Shown: piece by piece, positions 53,101 through 61,266 of the stretch
Position numbering within the stretch: the first letter of the stretch is position 1
How the letters are laid out: the number at the start of each line of letters is the position of its first letter
From: Bacillus sp. Marseille-Q1617
Lineage (GTDB): Bacteria > Bacillota > Bacilli > Bacillales > Bacillaceae_B
Length of the DNA stretch: 64,000 nucleotides
Assembly (NCBI RefSeq): GCF_903645295.1
Contig: NZ_CAHJXM010000001.1
Coordinates: 2,171,501-2,235,500, forward strand
Direction: 5' to 3'
Program-made: the position numbers and the translations under genes
The notes under the pieces: generated by a model
Told to the model about the DNA's origin: nothing
What the model saw: the letters and a program-made list of their open reading frames with translations, nothing else
Database searches by the model: none

Positions 53101-53175
53101 TTCCGTTAACCTGCCCTTTAATAGGATGTTGAAATAGCTGGGGCAGGTGCCCCCTATTAACTTAAGCTATTTCTT
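53101..53175 (-). repeat. Cassette-boundary-like motif 8
   Basis: Minus strand: AAGTTAATAGGGGGCACCTG at the right, just after the stop of the alpha/beta hydrolase gene; AAAGGGCAGGTTAACGGAAT at the left, upstream of the next gene. The same two halves as motif 7. Confidence 0.6.
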
Positions 53176-54015
53176 CACATACTTAATGTTATTTAAATGT
53201 TTAGGAGTCTCTTCAATTCTATCTAGCCATTCATTTACTATTGAATTAAATAATTGTGGTTGTTCAATCTGTAAATTATGACCGGCTTTATCTAATACGG
53301 CAAAAGATCCTTGCGGATACTTATTTAGTAATGTAAGAGCATCTTTATATCCAACAATAGAGTCTTGTCTTCCTAATAAGAATATACTAGGCCTATTAAA
53401 ATCAGATTGGTCAATTTCAAATGAAAATCCATATTTTTTGTTGACCCTATCTAAAAAACGTTCATCTCTGATATTCATGCCACTTAAGATTTCCTCGTTG
53501 TATCTTAACCAGGTGTATTCATCGAGAACGACATTATTACTCTTAAAGTCTTCTAATTCGTCTTTTCTCAGTTTTTTAATAAATTCTTCATCTATTTTTA
53601 CTATTCTGTGTTGTTCAACGATTCTATCTTTTGCAAATGGTTTAATGACTGGGCAAATGAAAGCTGCACCAAGTATTTGTTTTTTTTGTTTTTGAATAAT
53701 GCCTCTAGCTATATAGCCCCCATATGATTCTCCAGCTATTATGTATTCTTGTTCGGGAATTATAGCTTGAATAAAATCTGTTACAGTATTCAGAATTTCA
53801 TCAGAACTACTAATTTCGTTATAGTTTTTTGTTAACCCCATCCCTGGAAGGTCAATGTATATACGCCTATATCCATCTCTTTTTTTAAACACAGGTTCCA
53901 TACATCCACTCATTAAACGATGGTCTGGTGAATAACCATGTATCATTATAATAGGTGTACCTTCCCCTAGATCTTCATAGAATATTTCTGCTTGGTCAAC
54001 CTTACAATATGCCAA
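53167..54015 (-). CDS. Alpha/beta hydrolase
   Basis: 282 residues of the alpha/beta hydrolase fold. The oxyanion-hole HGYSPD lies near residue 28, the nucleophile elbow AGESYGGYIARGI near 100, a catalytic aspartate probably in FLLGRQDSIVGY, and the histidine in DKAGHNLQIEQP near the end. It could act on an ester, lactone or amide. I chose TTG 54015, six bases after AGAAGGG. It is a single gene between boundary-like repeats. Confidence 0.85.
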   Translation of the reverse strand: MAYCKVDQAEIFYEDLGEGTPIIMIHGYSPDHRLMSGCMEPVFKKRDGYRRIYIDLPGMGLTKNYNEISSSDEILNTVTDFIQAIIPEQEYIIAGESYGGYIARGIIQKQKKQILGAAFICPVIKPFAKDRIVEQHRIVKIDEEFIKKLRKDELEDFKSNNVVLDEYTWLRYNEEILSGMNIRDERFLDRVNKKYGFSFEIDQSDFNRPSIFLLGRQDSIVGYKDALTLLNKYPQGSFAVLDKAGHNLQIEQPQLFNSIVNEWLDRIEETPKHLNNIKYVKK

Positions 54016-54149
54016 TATAAACCCTTCTCTCCGCAATTTTTATCACCATAGGTAGGAGATATTCTCTTCTTTATAATTTCTATTTCTATTTTCACTTAAT
54101 GCCTAAAATTGATGAAGGAAAATAGTCGGATCAATTAGCTAATCTTCAT

Positions 54150-54175
54150 TTATTGCCCCCGTTTGTTGAAGAAAC
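54150..54175 (-). repeat. Cassette-boundary-like motif 9
   Basis: Minus strand: TTTCTTCAACAAACGGGGGC then AATAAATG, six bases past the stop codon of the lipoprotein gene at 54181. One base differs from the ACTAACGGGGGC core. Confidence 0.65.
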
Positions 54176-54180
54176 AACTT

Positions 54181-54519
54181 TTACTCTCTCTTCTCATAAC
54201 CCTTGCCAATAACTGTTTCTTTATCTTTATTAATATAAACAATCAGTCTACCGTTCGACGCGTCTTCGGTATTATTAAATGTTACTGTATATATGGTTCT
54301 ACCAGTGAATTTATCACCTAATTGTTTACCAAGTTGTTCACTCACAGTCACTTTATCAACAACAGAATCCTTAGGTGATACTGGAATTTTATCTTCCTCT
54401 TCTCTCGTTAAACTATTAAATGCAATCATCTCTATCGGCAATTGTTCATTTTTGAATAAATTACAACCGGTTAATATCCCCAGAAGACATACCATCGCTA
54501 AAAGTAAAAAAGGTTTCAT
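54181..54519 (-). CDS. Putative lipoprotein
   Basis: 112 residues with a lipoprotein signal (MKPFLLLAMVCLLGILTGC, lipobox LTGC). The exported part includes TVSEQLGKQLGDKFTGRTIY and GRLIVYINKDKETVIGKGY, a small beta domain of unknown role. ATG 54519 is preferred; AAAGGAG is 11 bases upstream, and a TTG at 54540 overlaps that site. It lies alone between boundary-like repeats. Confidence 0.68.
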   Translation of the reverse strand: MKPFLLLAMVCLLGILTGCNLFKNEQLPIEMIAFNSLTREEEDKIPVSPKDSVVDKVTVSEQLGKQLGDKFTGRTIYTVTFNNTEDASNGRLIVYINKDKETVIGKGYEKRE

Positions 54520-54693
54520 TCTCAGAAATGCTCCTTTCAAACTAACTATCGAGTTATTCCGTTAACCACTCGATAATTGAATGCGAGCTCTAGCTTGAGG
54601 TCAACTATCTTTTCTATAGTTATCCTCTATTCTTAAATAAAATCGTGATAAAATCATTATGGGTTATTTATTTGAAATCCTCTTTCACATCGT

Positions 54694-55257
54694 TTACTTT
54701 ATTATTGAATAAATACAAGTGTCAGTCAGCTTGCTGCCATCTGCGGATAATTCGTCATTCCTTAAGGTTCCTTCTAATTCAAAACCTAGTTTTTCTGGAA
54801 TCGAACGACTTTTTAAGTTTGTTGATTCGCATCTTATTTCAATTCTTCTAAATTTGAGTTTCTGAAAGCCAAGGTTGGTTAACTCACTTACTGCTTCAGT
54901 CATATATCCATTGCCACTAAACGGCGAGTTAATCCAGTATCCAATTTCACATTTGGAAATCTTCCAATTAATTCTGTGAAGGCTGGCCGTTCCAATAAAA
55001 TCATTCGTATCCTTATGGAAGATAAGATAGCGAAAGCTTTCTCTTTTCAAAAAATTTATATGGGCTTCTCTCAGGAGAATTTCTGTTTCTTCAACAGTGG
55101 GAATTGCCTGGAATAAAAGCAGCCATTCCCTTAGCTCATCAATTGAATCCTTAATTGCCTGGTGTACTACATCCCCGTCACCAGCTTGTTGTGGTCCTCG
55201 AAGAATGAGTCTATCTGTTTCTACTTGCAATGGAACATCAATTAGAATAGGCTCCAT
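54694..55257 (-). CDS. GNAT-family acetyltransferase (RimJ/RimL type)
   Basis: 187 residues. ETDRLILRGPQQAGDGDVV opens the fold, GYWINSPFSGNGYMTEAVSELTNLGF is the acetyl-CoA loop and helix, and RRIEIRCESTNLKSRSIPEKLGFELEGTLRN the C-terminal motif, all typical of RimL-like ribosomal-protein or small-molecule acetyltransferases. The acceptor is unknown. It is the rightmost gene of the cassette-like region. Confidence 0.88.
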   Translation of the reverse strand: MEPILIDVPLQVETDRLILRGPQQAGDGDVVHQAIKDSIDELREWLLLFQAIPTVEETEILLREAHINFLKRESFRYLIFHKDTNDFIGTASLHRINWKISKCEIGYWINSPFSGNGYMTEAVSELTNLGFQKLKFRRIEIRCESTNLKSRSIPEKLGFELEGTLRNDELSADGSKLTDTCIYSIIK

Positions 55258-55721
55258 ATCATTTCCCCTCTCTAAAACGTAAAATTAAGATCTAAAAAAC
55301 GTTTACCCCTTTTTATCATTAACCCCCGTATTTAATTTCTGTTAATGTAATTCAACAAAAAAGTACATTAATCCTCCAAGAGATCAAGGTACATTTATTT
55401 AATTGTCCGTTACCAGAAATATAAAGGTGAACCAATTAGTTACCTGCTTATTACAGAAATTGGCCACTTAATAAAGAAAAAAATCTGTTGCAAATGCCAA
55501 CAGGTTCTTAATCACTCCTTATTATGAATAAGCAGTTTTGAAGCGTCAGTTTTAATGAAAGGTCTCTACCGCCACTTCAAAAAAATATTGATAGCCCCCT
55601 AAGAACTGGCTGTTTCCCAAACGGTGGTTCCACCTCACTTTCCATTTCCATTAGAAGGATATATTTGGATATGTTAAAATAATCCATGCGTGCATTTTTA
55701 ACTAAGATTGGAGCTATGACA
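55258..55721. other. Intergenic stretch with boundary-motif fragments
   Basis: No gene recognised. Fragments of the boundary motif occur (TAACCCCCGTATTTAA at 55320, AGCCCCCTAAGAACTG near 55590), as well as AACAAATT-type AT-rich DNA, which suggests lost or decayed cassettes. Confidence 0.4.
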
Positions 55722-56357
55722 ATGAATAAAAGAGTAATAGTATCGGCCATTTCCGCTATGTTGATCATGGGAATGTCCGCCTGTAGTCAACCCTCTGAGG
55801 AGGATGCTGCGGAACAGCCTGAATCCGATGCGATCTCAGCAAGCACAGATGAGTCATCAGAATCGGATGACTCATCTGCAGAGAGCACAACGTCATCAGA
55901 TGAAAATGAGAAGGATCAGTCGAAGGAGTCTGCCTCTGAAAACAGCAGCACGGAAAGTTCAGAGCAGGATGATACGGTCACAAAAGCAAAAGGAAAGCAA
56001 GCATACTCAGAAAAACTGGAAAACATCCAAAAAGAACTCGATGCCCTTCCATATAAGAAGGATTCCGATAAAGGCGTCACCAACGCGATGAAAAACTACT
56101 ACGGGGTCGCATACGAAAAATATGACGAAGCCTTGAATGCAATCTATGCTTTATTAAAAGAAGAACTCTCTCCCGATGTCTTGGCTGGATTAAAGACCGA
56201 ACAAGTGGAATGGATCAAAGAAAAGGAAGAAAAAGCAGAGAAAGAACGGCTGAAGTATGAAGGCGGAACGTTTGAAAATGTGGCCTGGTACATTTCTTTG
56301 TATGAGTCCACGAAGGACAGGTGTTATGAATTGGTGGAGGATTATATGAGGGATTAA
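55722..56357 (+). CDS. LprI-like (DUF1311) lipoprotein
   Basis: 211 residues: lipoprotein signal with lipobox MSAC, an unstructured acidic Ser/Glu/Asp linker of about 70 residues, then a helical domain (AYSEKLENIQKELDALPYKK; EQVEWIKEKEEKAEKERLKY; GGTFENVAWYISLYESTKDR) that resembles DUF1311, the family of lysozyme inhibitor LprI. In Gram-positives the role of this domain is not settled. The ATG at 55722 has GGAG eight bases upstream. Single gene. Confidence 0.75.
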   Translation: MNKRVIVSAISAMLIMGMSACSQPSEEDAAEQPESDAISASTDESSESDDSSAESTTSSDENEKDQSKESASENSSTESSEQDDTVTKAKGKQAYSEKLENIQKELDALPYKKDSDKGVTNAMKNYYGVAYEKYDEALNAIYALLKEELSPDVLAGLKTEQVEWIKEKEEKAEKERLKYEGGTFENVAWYISLYESTKDRCYELVEDYMRD

Positions 56358-56374
56358 AAGGGGATTTTTTGAAG

Positions 56375-56423
56375 TGAGGAGGTGGTTTTGGGGCTTCACA
56401 TGCATAAGAACCGCCCCTCATCC
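56375..56423. repeat. GGGGACGGTTC-family hairpin
   Basis: GAGGAGGTGGTT faces AACCGCCCCTC around a 22-base loop, downstream of the LprI-like gene. Diverged copy of the family at 52222. Confidence 0.5.
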
Positions 56424-56523
56424 TGGATCATGGCGCCTGCCCTTATAACTTTTCCATATACTAAATCTCAGGCTAGTATCATCATTTCCTCTCCACTATA
56501 ATGGTAATAAGGAGGTGAGTAAA

Positions 56524-57048
56524 ATGGAAAAGCAAATCGTGAACATGTTAAACGATATTCAGCGTAACATAAAAGAGCTTGACAGTAACATGAAAGAGTT
56601 AAGAACTAATGTACAAGCAGACATGATGGAGTTTAGAACAGACGTACAAGCGGATATGAAAGATTTAAGAACTAATATACAAGCTGACATGATGGAGTTT
56701 AGAACGGACGTACAAGCGGATATGAAAGATTTAAGAACTAATGTACAAGCAGACATGATGGAGTTTAGAACGGACGTACAAGCGGATATGAAAGATTTAA
56801 GAACTAGTGTACAAGCGGACATGATGGAGTTTAGAACGGACGTACAAGCCGACATGATGGAGTTAAAAACGGATGTAAGAGACATTAAAGCAACAGTCAA
56901 TCGAATTGAAGCCTCACAAACAGAAGATGTCATTGCAATGTTAAAAGTAGGCACGCAGCGTTCAGAAACGGACTTTCGTTATCTTAACACAAGAATCACA
57001 GATATCGATAAGCGGGTCTTCACCCTTGAAAATCGATCTGAAGGTTAA
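56524..57048 (+). CDS. Coiled-coil protein with eight 11-residue repeats
   Basis: 174 residues. After a helical start (EKQIVNMLNDIQRNIKELDS), eight copies of an 11-residue unit (T-D/N-V-Q-A-D-M-M/K-E/D-F/L-R) follow at about residues 30-117. An eleven-residue period favours a right-handed or near-straight coiled coil. The tail (RDIKATVNRIEASQT, then DTRITDIDKRVFTLENR) is also heptad-rich. ATG 56524 has GGAGGTG eight bases upstream. The protein is probably a structural or partner-binding coiled coil, and repeat number may vary between strains. Confidence 0.75.
   Translation: MEKQIVNMLNDIQRNIKELDSNMKELRTNVQADMMEFRTDVQADMKDLRTNIQADMMEFRTDVQADMKDLRTNVQADMMEFRTDVQADMKDLRTSVQADMMEFRTDVQADMMELKTDVRDIKATVNRIEASQTEDVIAMLKVGTQRSETDFRYLNTRITDIDKRVFTLENRSEG
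56611..56874 (+). repeat. 33-bp tandem repeats inside the coiled-coil gene
   Basis: Eight consecutive 33-bp units each begin with (G/A)TACAAGC at 56611, 56644, 56677, 56710, 56743, 56776, 56809 and 56842. Alternate units are most alike, so the array also reads as 66-bp units and probably grew by duplication. The period keeps the reading frame. Confidence 0.9.
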
Positions 57049-57157
57049 TCGTACCTCTAGACGAACACCATGAACGATTAACCTGGAATCTCTTCTATCC
57101 CCCTCATCATGATCCTCACTAGATTTCTTCGCTATAGTAATTCTTATCATTAAATCA

Positions 57158-57240
57158 GGAAGCATTGGGGAAGGTTCTCCTGCTTCCGAAGCAGGAATAC
57201 CTTTCACGGGGACAGATCAAGAAACCTCTCCCCACTCCCT
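57158..57240. repeat. Diverged GGGGACGGTTC-family segment
   Basis: GGGGAAGGTTCTCC and CGGGGACAG with GCTTCCGAAGC between them; a second arm is ACCTCTCCCC. Non-coding segment between the coiled-coil gene and 57322. Confidence 0.4.
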
Positions 57241-57321
57241 TTCTGATTCCATCCCTATTCACGGCCCAACACTTTTGCTATACTTCTAGAATACCTTTTA
57301 CAGAAATCCGAGGTGTTCTTC

Positions 57322-57639
57322 ATGATTAACGCAACCGGCTGGGTGACCTTTTCCTATACACCCAAGGCCGTCAAAAACTATAAACCGAAAGCAATCAAAA
57401 CCATCAATTCTTTCAGCAAAAACGGCCATACATTCGACGTCCAATCCGTCTCACCCCCGTTCGACCGGGAAGGCGATATCGCAGTGCAGGTCAAATGCAA
57501 CTTCGACATCACTATAAAAGAACGATACGGATTCCGCGAAGGTGCCGATTACATCAGTGTCATCTCGGATGAACTGCAGCAGCTTCTGCCGATGGCCGGC
57601 GTGCCGATTACGCAGATTACGAATATTTATCGATTTTAG
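57322..57639 (+). CDS. Hypothetical protein, 105 residues
   Basis: A soluble protein with an alternating pattern of charged and hydrophobic residues (KAVKNYKPKAIKTINSFSKN; DIAVQVKCNFDITIKERYGF) and the end GVPITQITNIYRF. GAGG lies seven to ten bases before ATG 57322. It is not membrane-bound. No family recognised; its GC content is higher than that of the accessory genes around it. Confidence 0.6.
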   Translation: MINATGWVTFSYTPKAVKNYKPKAIKTINSFSKNGHTFDVQSVSPPFDREGDIAVQVKCNFDITIKERYGFREGADYISVISDELQQLLPMAGVPITQITNIYRF

Positions 57640-57741
57640 GGAGAAGTATGTCCCCCCTCAAACCTTTGCATAAAAACGGCGCCTGCCCTCCTGGTACCGG
57701 GAGCTTATTTGAGTTGTTCTTATTTAACCATTACCGCCTTT

Positions 57742-58512
57742 CTAGAAAAACTCATACAATCCCTCATCAAAATATTGAAATTCTTCCTTTGTCACCCTAT
57801 ATCGAGTATATCCCTCATAAAAAGCCGTTATATATTCAGGGTTATTCATAAACTTCCTTATTGCCAGGGACTCATCATATCGGGGATCCCCCACTGTCAT
57901 ACCGGCAACATCAATAAACATCCGAACCTCTCCATCCACCACAAATACATTGTCAGTGGTGCAGTCACCATGTATCATTTTTTGTTTTACGGGGGACGGT
58001 CTGTTAGCTTTCAGATTCTCTAATAAAGACAAACTTCCGTCACACTGGCTATTTTCAGCATAGTATTGTGCTTTAACAAGCTGGTCTTGTAACCAATCAC
58101 CCTCACTTTTAAAAATATCCACCGGTTCTTTTTCATGAAATTCATGAAGATAATGTCCAAAGCTCCTAATCAACGATCTCTTCTCGATTTCCGACGCGGC
58201 TTTGGATAAAGCTGCCGTCAAGGACATCCCATCCTCAAATGACATGATCAGATGGTCACCATCCTTTTCCTCTATAAAGCCATAGTATTCAGAAACTGAT
58301 ATGACTGTATTTCCACTCAGTCTTTTTAAAACCTGAGCCTCTTCCTTCAACCATGTTCGATATTTTTCCTTATAGGAACTTTTAAGTAAATAGGAACGAT
58401 CCGATGTAAAAATCCTCCGCACTTCCGAGGTCCAGCCTTGTTCCTCCAGTACGCTGGTCTTATGTATGGAACCTATTATTTCCTCAATCTTCCCTTGTAA
58501 ACTATGATTCAT
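57742..58512 (-). CDS. Phosphotransferase of the aminoglycoside (APH) family
   Basis: 256 residues of the protein-kinase-like fold used by aminoglycoside and choline kinases. The ATP-binding lysine is likely in SYLLKSSYKEKY, the catalytic HGD in MIHGDCTTDNVFV (HGDxxxDN) and the metal aspartate in FIDVAGMTVGDPRYDE. The natural substrate may be an antibiotic or a metabolite such as homoserine or thiamine. ATG 58512 has GGGAG eight bases upstream. It precedes no resistance genes. Confidence 0.82.
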   Translation of the reverse strand: MNHSLQGKIEEIIGSIHKTSVLEEQGWTSEVRRIFTSDRSYLLKSSYKEKYRTWLKEEAQVLKRLSGNTVISVSEYYGFIEEKDGDHLIMSFEDGMSLTAALSKAASEIEKRSLIRSFGHYLHEFHEKEPVDIFKSEGDWLQDQLVKAQYYAENSQCDGSLSLLENLKANRPSPVKQKMIHGDCTTDNVFVVDGEVRMFIDVAGMTVGDPRYDESLAIRKFMNNPEYITAFYEGYTRYRVTKEEFQYFDEGLYEFF

Positions 58513-58539
58513 AACTACATCTCCCATTTTTCTACGTTT

Positions 58540-58695
58540 CTATATAAAAATAGTACGAAGGTACAAAATACCATATAACAAAGCCCCGCCAACCAGAATG
58601 AGCAGTGCAACCATCACAAAACCATAGATAAACCCTTTCCCCATTGCAAATAAGTCTAGAAATATGTTCTTCATTTCATCAACTATCGCTTTCAT
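58540..58695 (-). CDS. Small single-helix membrane protein, 51 residues
   Basis: A gene too short for standard ORF cut-offs. An amphipathic start (MKAIVDEMKNIFLDLFAMGKG) is followed by one strong helix (FIYGFVMVALLILVGGALLYGILYL, given in part). GAGAGGG lies about five bases before the ATG. It sits 27 bases ahead of the phosphotransferase gene and may be co-transcribed with it. Confidence 0.6.
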   Translation of the reverse strand: MKAIVDEMKNIFLDLFAMGKGFIYGFVMVALLILVGGALLYGILYLRTIFI

Positions 58696-58717
58696 AGAAC
58701 CCTCTCATTTCCGTAAA

Positions 58718-59200
58718 TCAACATTCATTACTTCCGTTCACTTTCTTAAACATGTTAACTCCAGCAATTTCAAACCCAATATTTTCGTACAGCTTACGTG
58801 CTTCTCTGTTGTTCCCAAAGACATGGAGCTTCAAATATAATAGGTCATGCTGCTTCATCCACAATTCAATTTTTTTCATTGCCCTTGTACCATATCCCTT
58901 ATTTCTATACTCGTTAAATATAAATATTTCATAAAGAAATACACTTTTCTTTTCCTTGTCTTCCTTGATCCATAAGTACCCAATCGTTTGTTTATCATGC
59001 TTTATGTTAAATAAATAGTGACCATTAGTATGTATACCTTCAGGTAACAAGTTACGAAGCTGGTTCCTTGCTTTTTCATTTACATCTTCATTCACCTCGA
59101 AGCTGTTTTGGGTTAGAACCAGTGAGTACCTTTGGATTTTATCTGCAAAATATCGTTTAAACTCAGTGTTTGTCATTTCCTTAAATAACAATTCATTCAT
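58718..59200 (-). CDS. GNAT-family N-acetyltransferase
   Basis: 160 residues. The central TIGYLWIKEDKEKKSVFLYE and IFIFNEYRNKGYGTRAMKKI form the acetyl-CoA-binding part, and LHVFGNNREARKLYENIGFE the last motif. The start is uncertain; ATG 59200 is chosen, with AGGAG 14 bases upstream and so not ideal. The acceptor is unknown. Confidence 0.82.
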   Translation of the reverse strand: MNELLFKEMTNTEFKRYFADKIQRYSLVLTQNSFEVNEDVNEKARNQLRNLLPEGIHTNGHYLFNIKHDKQTIGYLWIKEDKEKKSVFLYEIFIFNEYRNKGYGTRAMKKIELWMKQHDLLYLKLHVFGNNREARKLYENIGFEIAGVNMFKKVNGSNEC

Positions 59201-59241
59201 AAATTTATTTAACACTCCTATAAACTGCTTAATTAATGGAA

Positions 59242-59289
59242 TCATGGGGATCATTCAGGTGCTACCTGCCAAATGAACCGTCCCCAATT
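59242..59289. repeat. GGGGACGGTTC-family hairpin
   Basis: TGGGGATCATTCA pairs with TGAACCGTCCCCA over a 20-base loop. Another GGGACGGTTCTCA fragment lies at 59420-59434, on the far side of a short coding remnant. Confidence 0.65.
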
Positions 59290-59425
59290 CTTTTAGCCGA
59301 AAAGATAATATCAACTCGAGTTTCCAATTCCCATTCAGAAATCACCTCGATGGCTGTTTCATCCTCAACCGCATACACCGGACCCTGCATCCCAGCGCCC
59401 ATTTTCCAGTTGTTCCGGGACGGTT
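59290..59425 (-). pseudogene. C-terminal gene remnant between REP-like hairpins
   Basis: On the minus strand the frame reads NWKMGAGMQGPVYAVEDETA then IEVISEWELETR. It has good codon character but no start codon and no ribosome binding site. It is the tail of a lost gene; the family is not recognised. It is flanked by GGGGACGGTTC-family sequence on both sides. Confidence 0.45.
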
Positions 59426-59495
59426 CTCACCCTACTTTTCAAAGAGCGCTTGGTCTGATTTTCTCCAAGATTTTTCGACAAGTTGGTTGATAAAC

Positions 59496-59605
59496 TGGAA
59501 AAGTGGAATGTATTTTTTAAATGTTGCACGTAAATGTGGAAAGTGGAACGTATTTTTCAAAAGTGGCACGTAAATGCGGAAAGTGGAACGTATTTTAAAA
59601 TGTAG
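59496..59605 (-). repeat. 40-bp tandem repeats, about 2.7 units
   Basis: Units start at 59496, 59537 and 59577 and share GGAAAAGTGGAATGTATTTT followed by GCACGTAAATG. No open frame of its own is credible here. Confidence 0.75.
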
Positions 59606-59743
59606 ATTACTGAGCACGGTCCTTAGCTTCTTTTCACGCCGGAACGAGCTGTGCAGTGAAGCATATTTGTATATCTGGTTCATTTTCCACTTAAAAAGGA
59701 GAAAATACCACGCTTTCCTCAAGCTTCCGGGAATTTTAAAGGA

Positions 59744-59989
59744 CTAAAAAGTAACTAAACCCACTACTAAAATCCCTAACAAAAGAGCAGAGTAGATATA
59801 CCTTTTATTTATAAAAAAAAGGATGATAAATAGCAGTGAAGTGAATATCCAAAAGATGTTATCTGCTAATTCTGGCATGAGATCCACAACAAATAGGTCA
59901 ATTGTATTCTTTAGAAAATAGATCAAAAATAATGCAAGTAAAATAGAATTGGTTGTTTTATTTTCTTTATTCTTTTTGAGAGTTACCAC
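59744..59989 (-). CDS. Small two/three-helix membrane protein
   Basis: 81 residues: basic N terminus, a helix at about 17-35, and two closely spaced helices from 43 to 79. The GTG start (59989) has AGGGGGG six bases upstream. Function unknown. Confidence 0.6.
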   Translation of the reverse strand: MVTLKKNKENKTTNSILLALFLIYFLKNTIDLFVVDLMPELADNIFWIFTSLLFIILFFINKRYIYSALLLGILVVGLVTF

Positions 59990-60127
59990 CGAATCCCCCC
60001 TGTTAAAAGTACAAAATACTGCCTAGTAAATCCCGGAACCATTTTTTCAAATCCACCTCGTTAGTTTATCATAAAATTTCCATTTATCAGTAAAAATCTG
60101 GCTAAACCGGGATGGGGCTCAACAGAA

Positions 60128-60160
60128 TAGTAGAGCAGGAACCGTCCCCGCTCTACTCTG
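60128..60160. repeat. REP-like stem-loop at the amidase truncation
   Basis: AGTAGAGC pairs with GCTCTACT around a loop that contains GGAACCGTCCCC. It starts where the truncated amidase frame ends, so the repeat may mark the breakpoint. Confidence 0.6.
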
Positions 60161-60719
60161 AAAATACTCTATGCCAGAGACCGCTCCTTTTCATCGAAGC
60201 AAGAGAACTGGAATCACCGAAAAAAAAGTCACCAGAACCATAAGGATTTAACGTCTGACCGCCTCTTGAGCTGTAACCTGCCCACATCGATGTAGACATT
60301 CCATTCGCCAGTTCGGTCATATTGGTTTTACCAAGAATGACCGCTCCTGCTTCACGCAGTTTCTCCACTAAAAAGGCATCTTTTGCACTCAGATGATTTT
60401 CTAAAGCCAAGGTGCCAGCACTTGTATGCATGTGATCATTGGTTTCGATATTGTCTTTAAGCAAAACAGGAATACCATGAAGCGGACCTCTGACTCCCAT
60501 CGTCTTCCTTTCATGATCTAAACCCTCTGCAATAAAAATAGCTTCCGGATTGATCTCCAGAATCGAATTCAATTTCGGCCCGCTTTGATCGTAACTAGCT
60601 ATTCTGTCCAGATAATACATAACGAGTTCTTTTGAGGTGATGACTTCAGCCTCAAATGCTACTTGAATTTCTTTAATCGTCAATTCATCGATGAGAATTT
60701 CATTGAATTGTAACTGCAT
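60153..60719 (-). pseudogene. Amidase, 3'-truncated
   Basis: From ATG 60719 (GGGGAAAG upstream) about 170 residues match the start of amidase-signature enzymes: LTIKEIQVAFEAEVITSKEL, the catalytic lysine in GIPVLLKDNIET, and ELANGMSTSMWAGYSSRGGQ then LNPYG. The signature normally continues into a GGSSSGS motif; here the sequence leaves the family at GDSSSLASMKRSG and stops at 60153. Full-length relatives have about 480 residues. The catalytic serines are therefore missing. Confidence 0.8.
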
Positions 60720-60735
60720 TATTTTCTTTCCCCAT

Positions 60736-61068
60736 TCACCTAGTGTAATGATACAACGCGTCGCCGCCCGAGACCAGCAGGACGTCCGTCTCCCTAACCA
60801 GCGGCATCCATCGTTCATCGTCAATACTTGGCAGCGCCGTGAGTTCCAGCACGCCGACGGACTTCCAGCCTAGTTCAACCATGGGATTCTCGGATTTGCC
60901 GCTGATAAACTCCCAAGCTCTGACGCCAGGTCCGACCCATGGGTGCCCGTACATGGCGGTGGGGATACACAGCGCGGTGGATTCGGCAATCGGCTTATCC
61001 AGCATGTCAACCAGCGCGTCATGTATGCTTTTGTTATTGACGCCAGCAGAGGTGAGCAATAATTTCAT
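60736..61068 (-). pseudogene. Peptidase E (S51) family protein, 3'-truncated
   Basis: 110 residues match the N-terminal half of peptidase E-like proteins (MKLLLTSAGVNNKSIHDALV, CIPTAMYGHPWVGPG, TDVLLVSGGDALY). The frame stops before the nucleophile motif GxSAG that should follow. It ends 16 bases before the truncated amidase gene, and the in-frame sequence between them belongs to neither family. GGAG precedes the ATG. Likely inactive. Confidence 0.75.
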
Positions 61069-61167
61069 GACTTCAACTCCCTATCCTTGTGTAGTATGGT
61101 CATCCTATTCATATCACTATGGCAGCTACTTTGATTTTCCTATTAGGTACAATAAGTTATTCCACAA

Positions 61168-61199
61168 AAAAGCCGTTAATCCTTCTTGGATCAACGGCA
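61168..61199. terminator. Stem-loop between the HAD and peptidase E genes
   Basis: GCCGTT pairs with AACGGC around TAATCCTTCTTGGATC-type sequence, with an A-run on its left. It would end the HAD transcript on the minus strand. Confidence 0.55.
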
Positions 61200-61266
61200 C
61201 CACTTTCCGATTACGTCCTCTCGCTTCAAGACTCTATAAGCTATCTCACACTTAATAGAATAAGAG

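Noticed and set aside
47200..55700. True integron
   Set aside because: No integrase gene, no attI and no imperfect-palindromic attC of the classical type were found; only the layout is similar.
56611..56874. CRISPR-like direct repeats of 33 bp
   Set aside because: The repeats are contiguous without spacers and keep one reading frame; no cas genes are nearby.
59432..59722. Minus-strand open frame of 96 residues
   Set aside because: It runs through the 40-bp tandem repeats and has no ribosome binding site; the repeats explain its openness.
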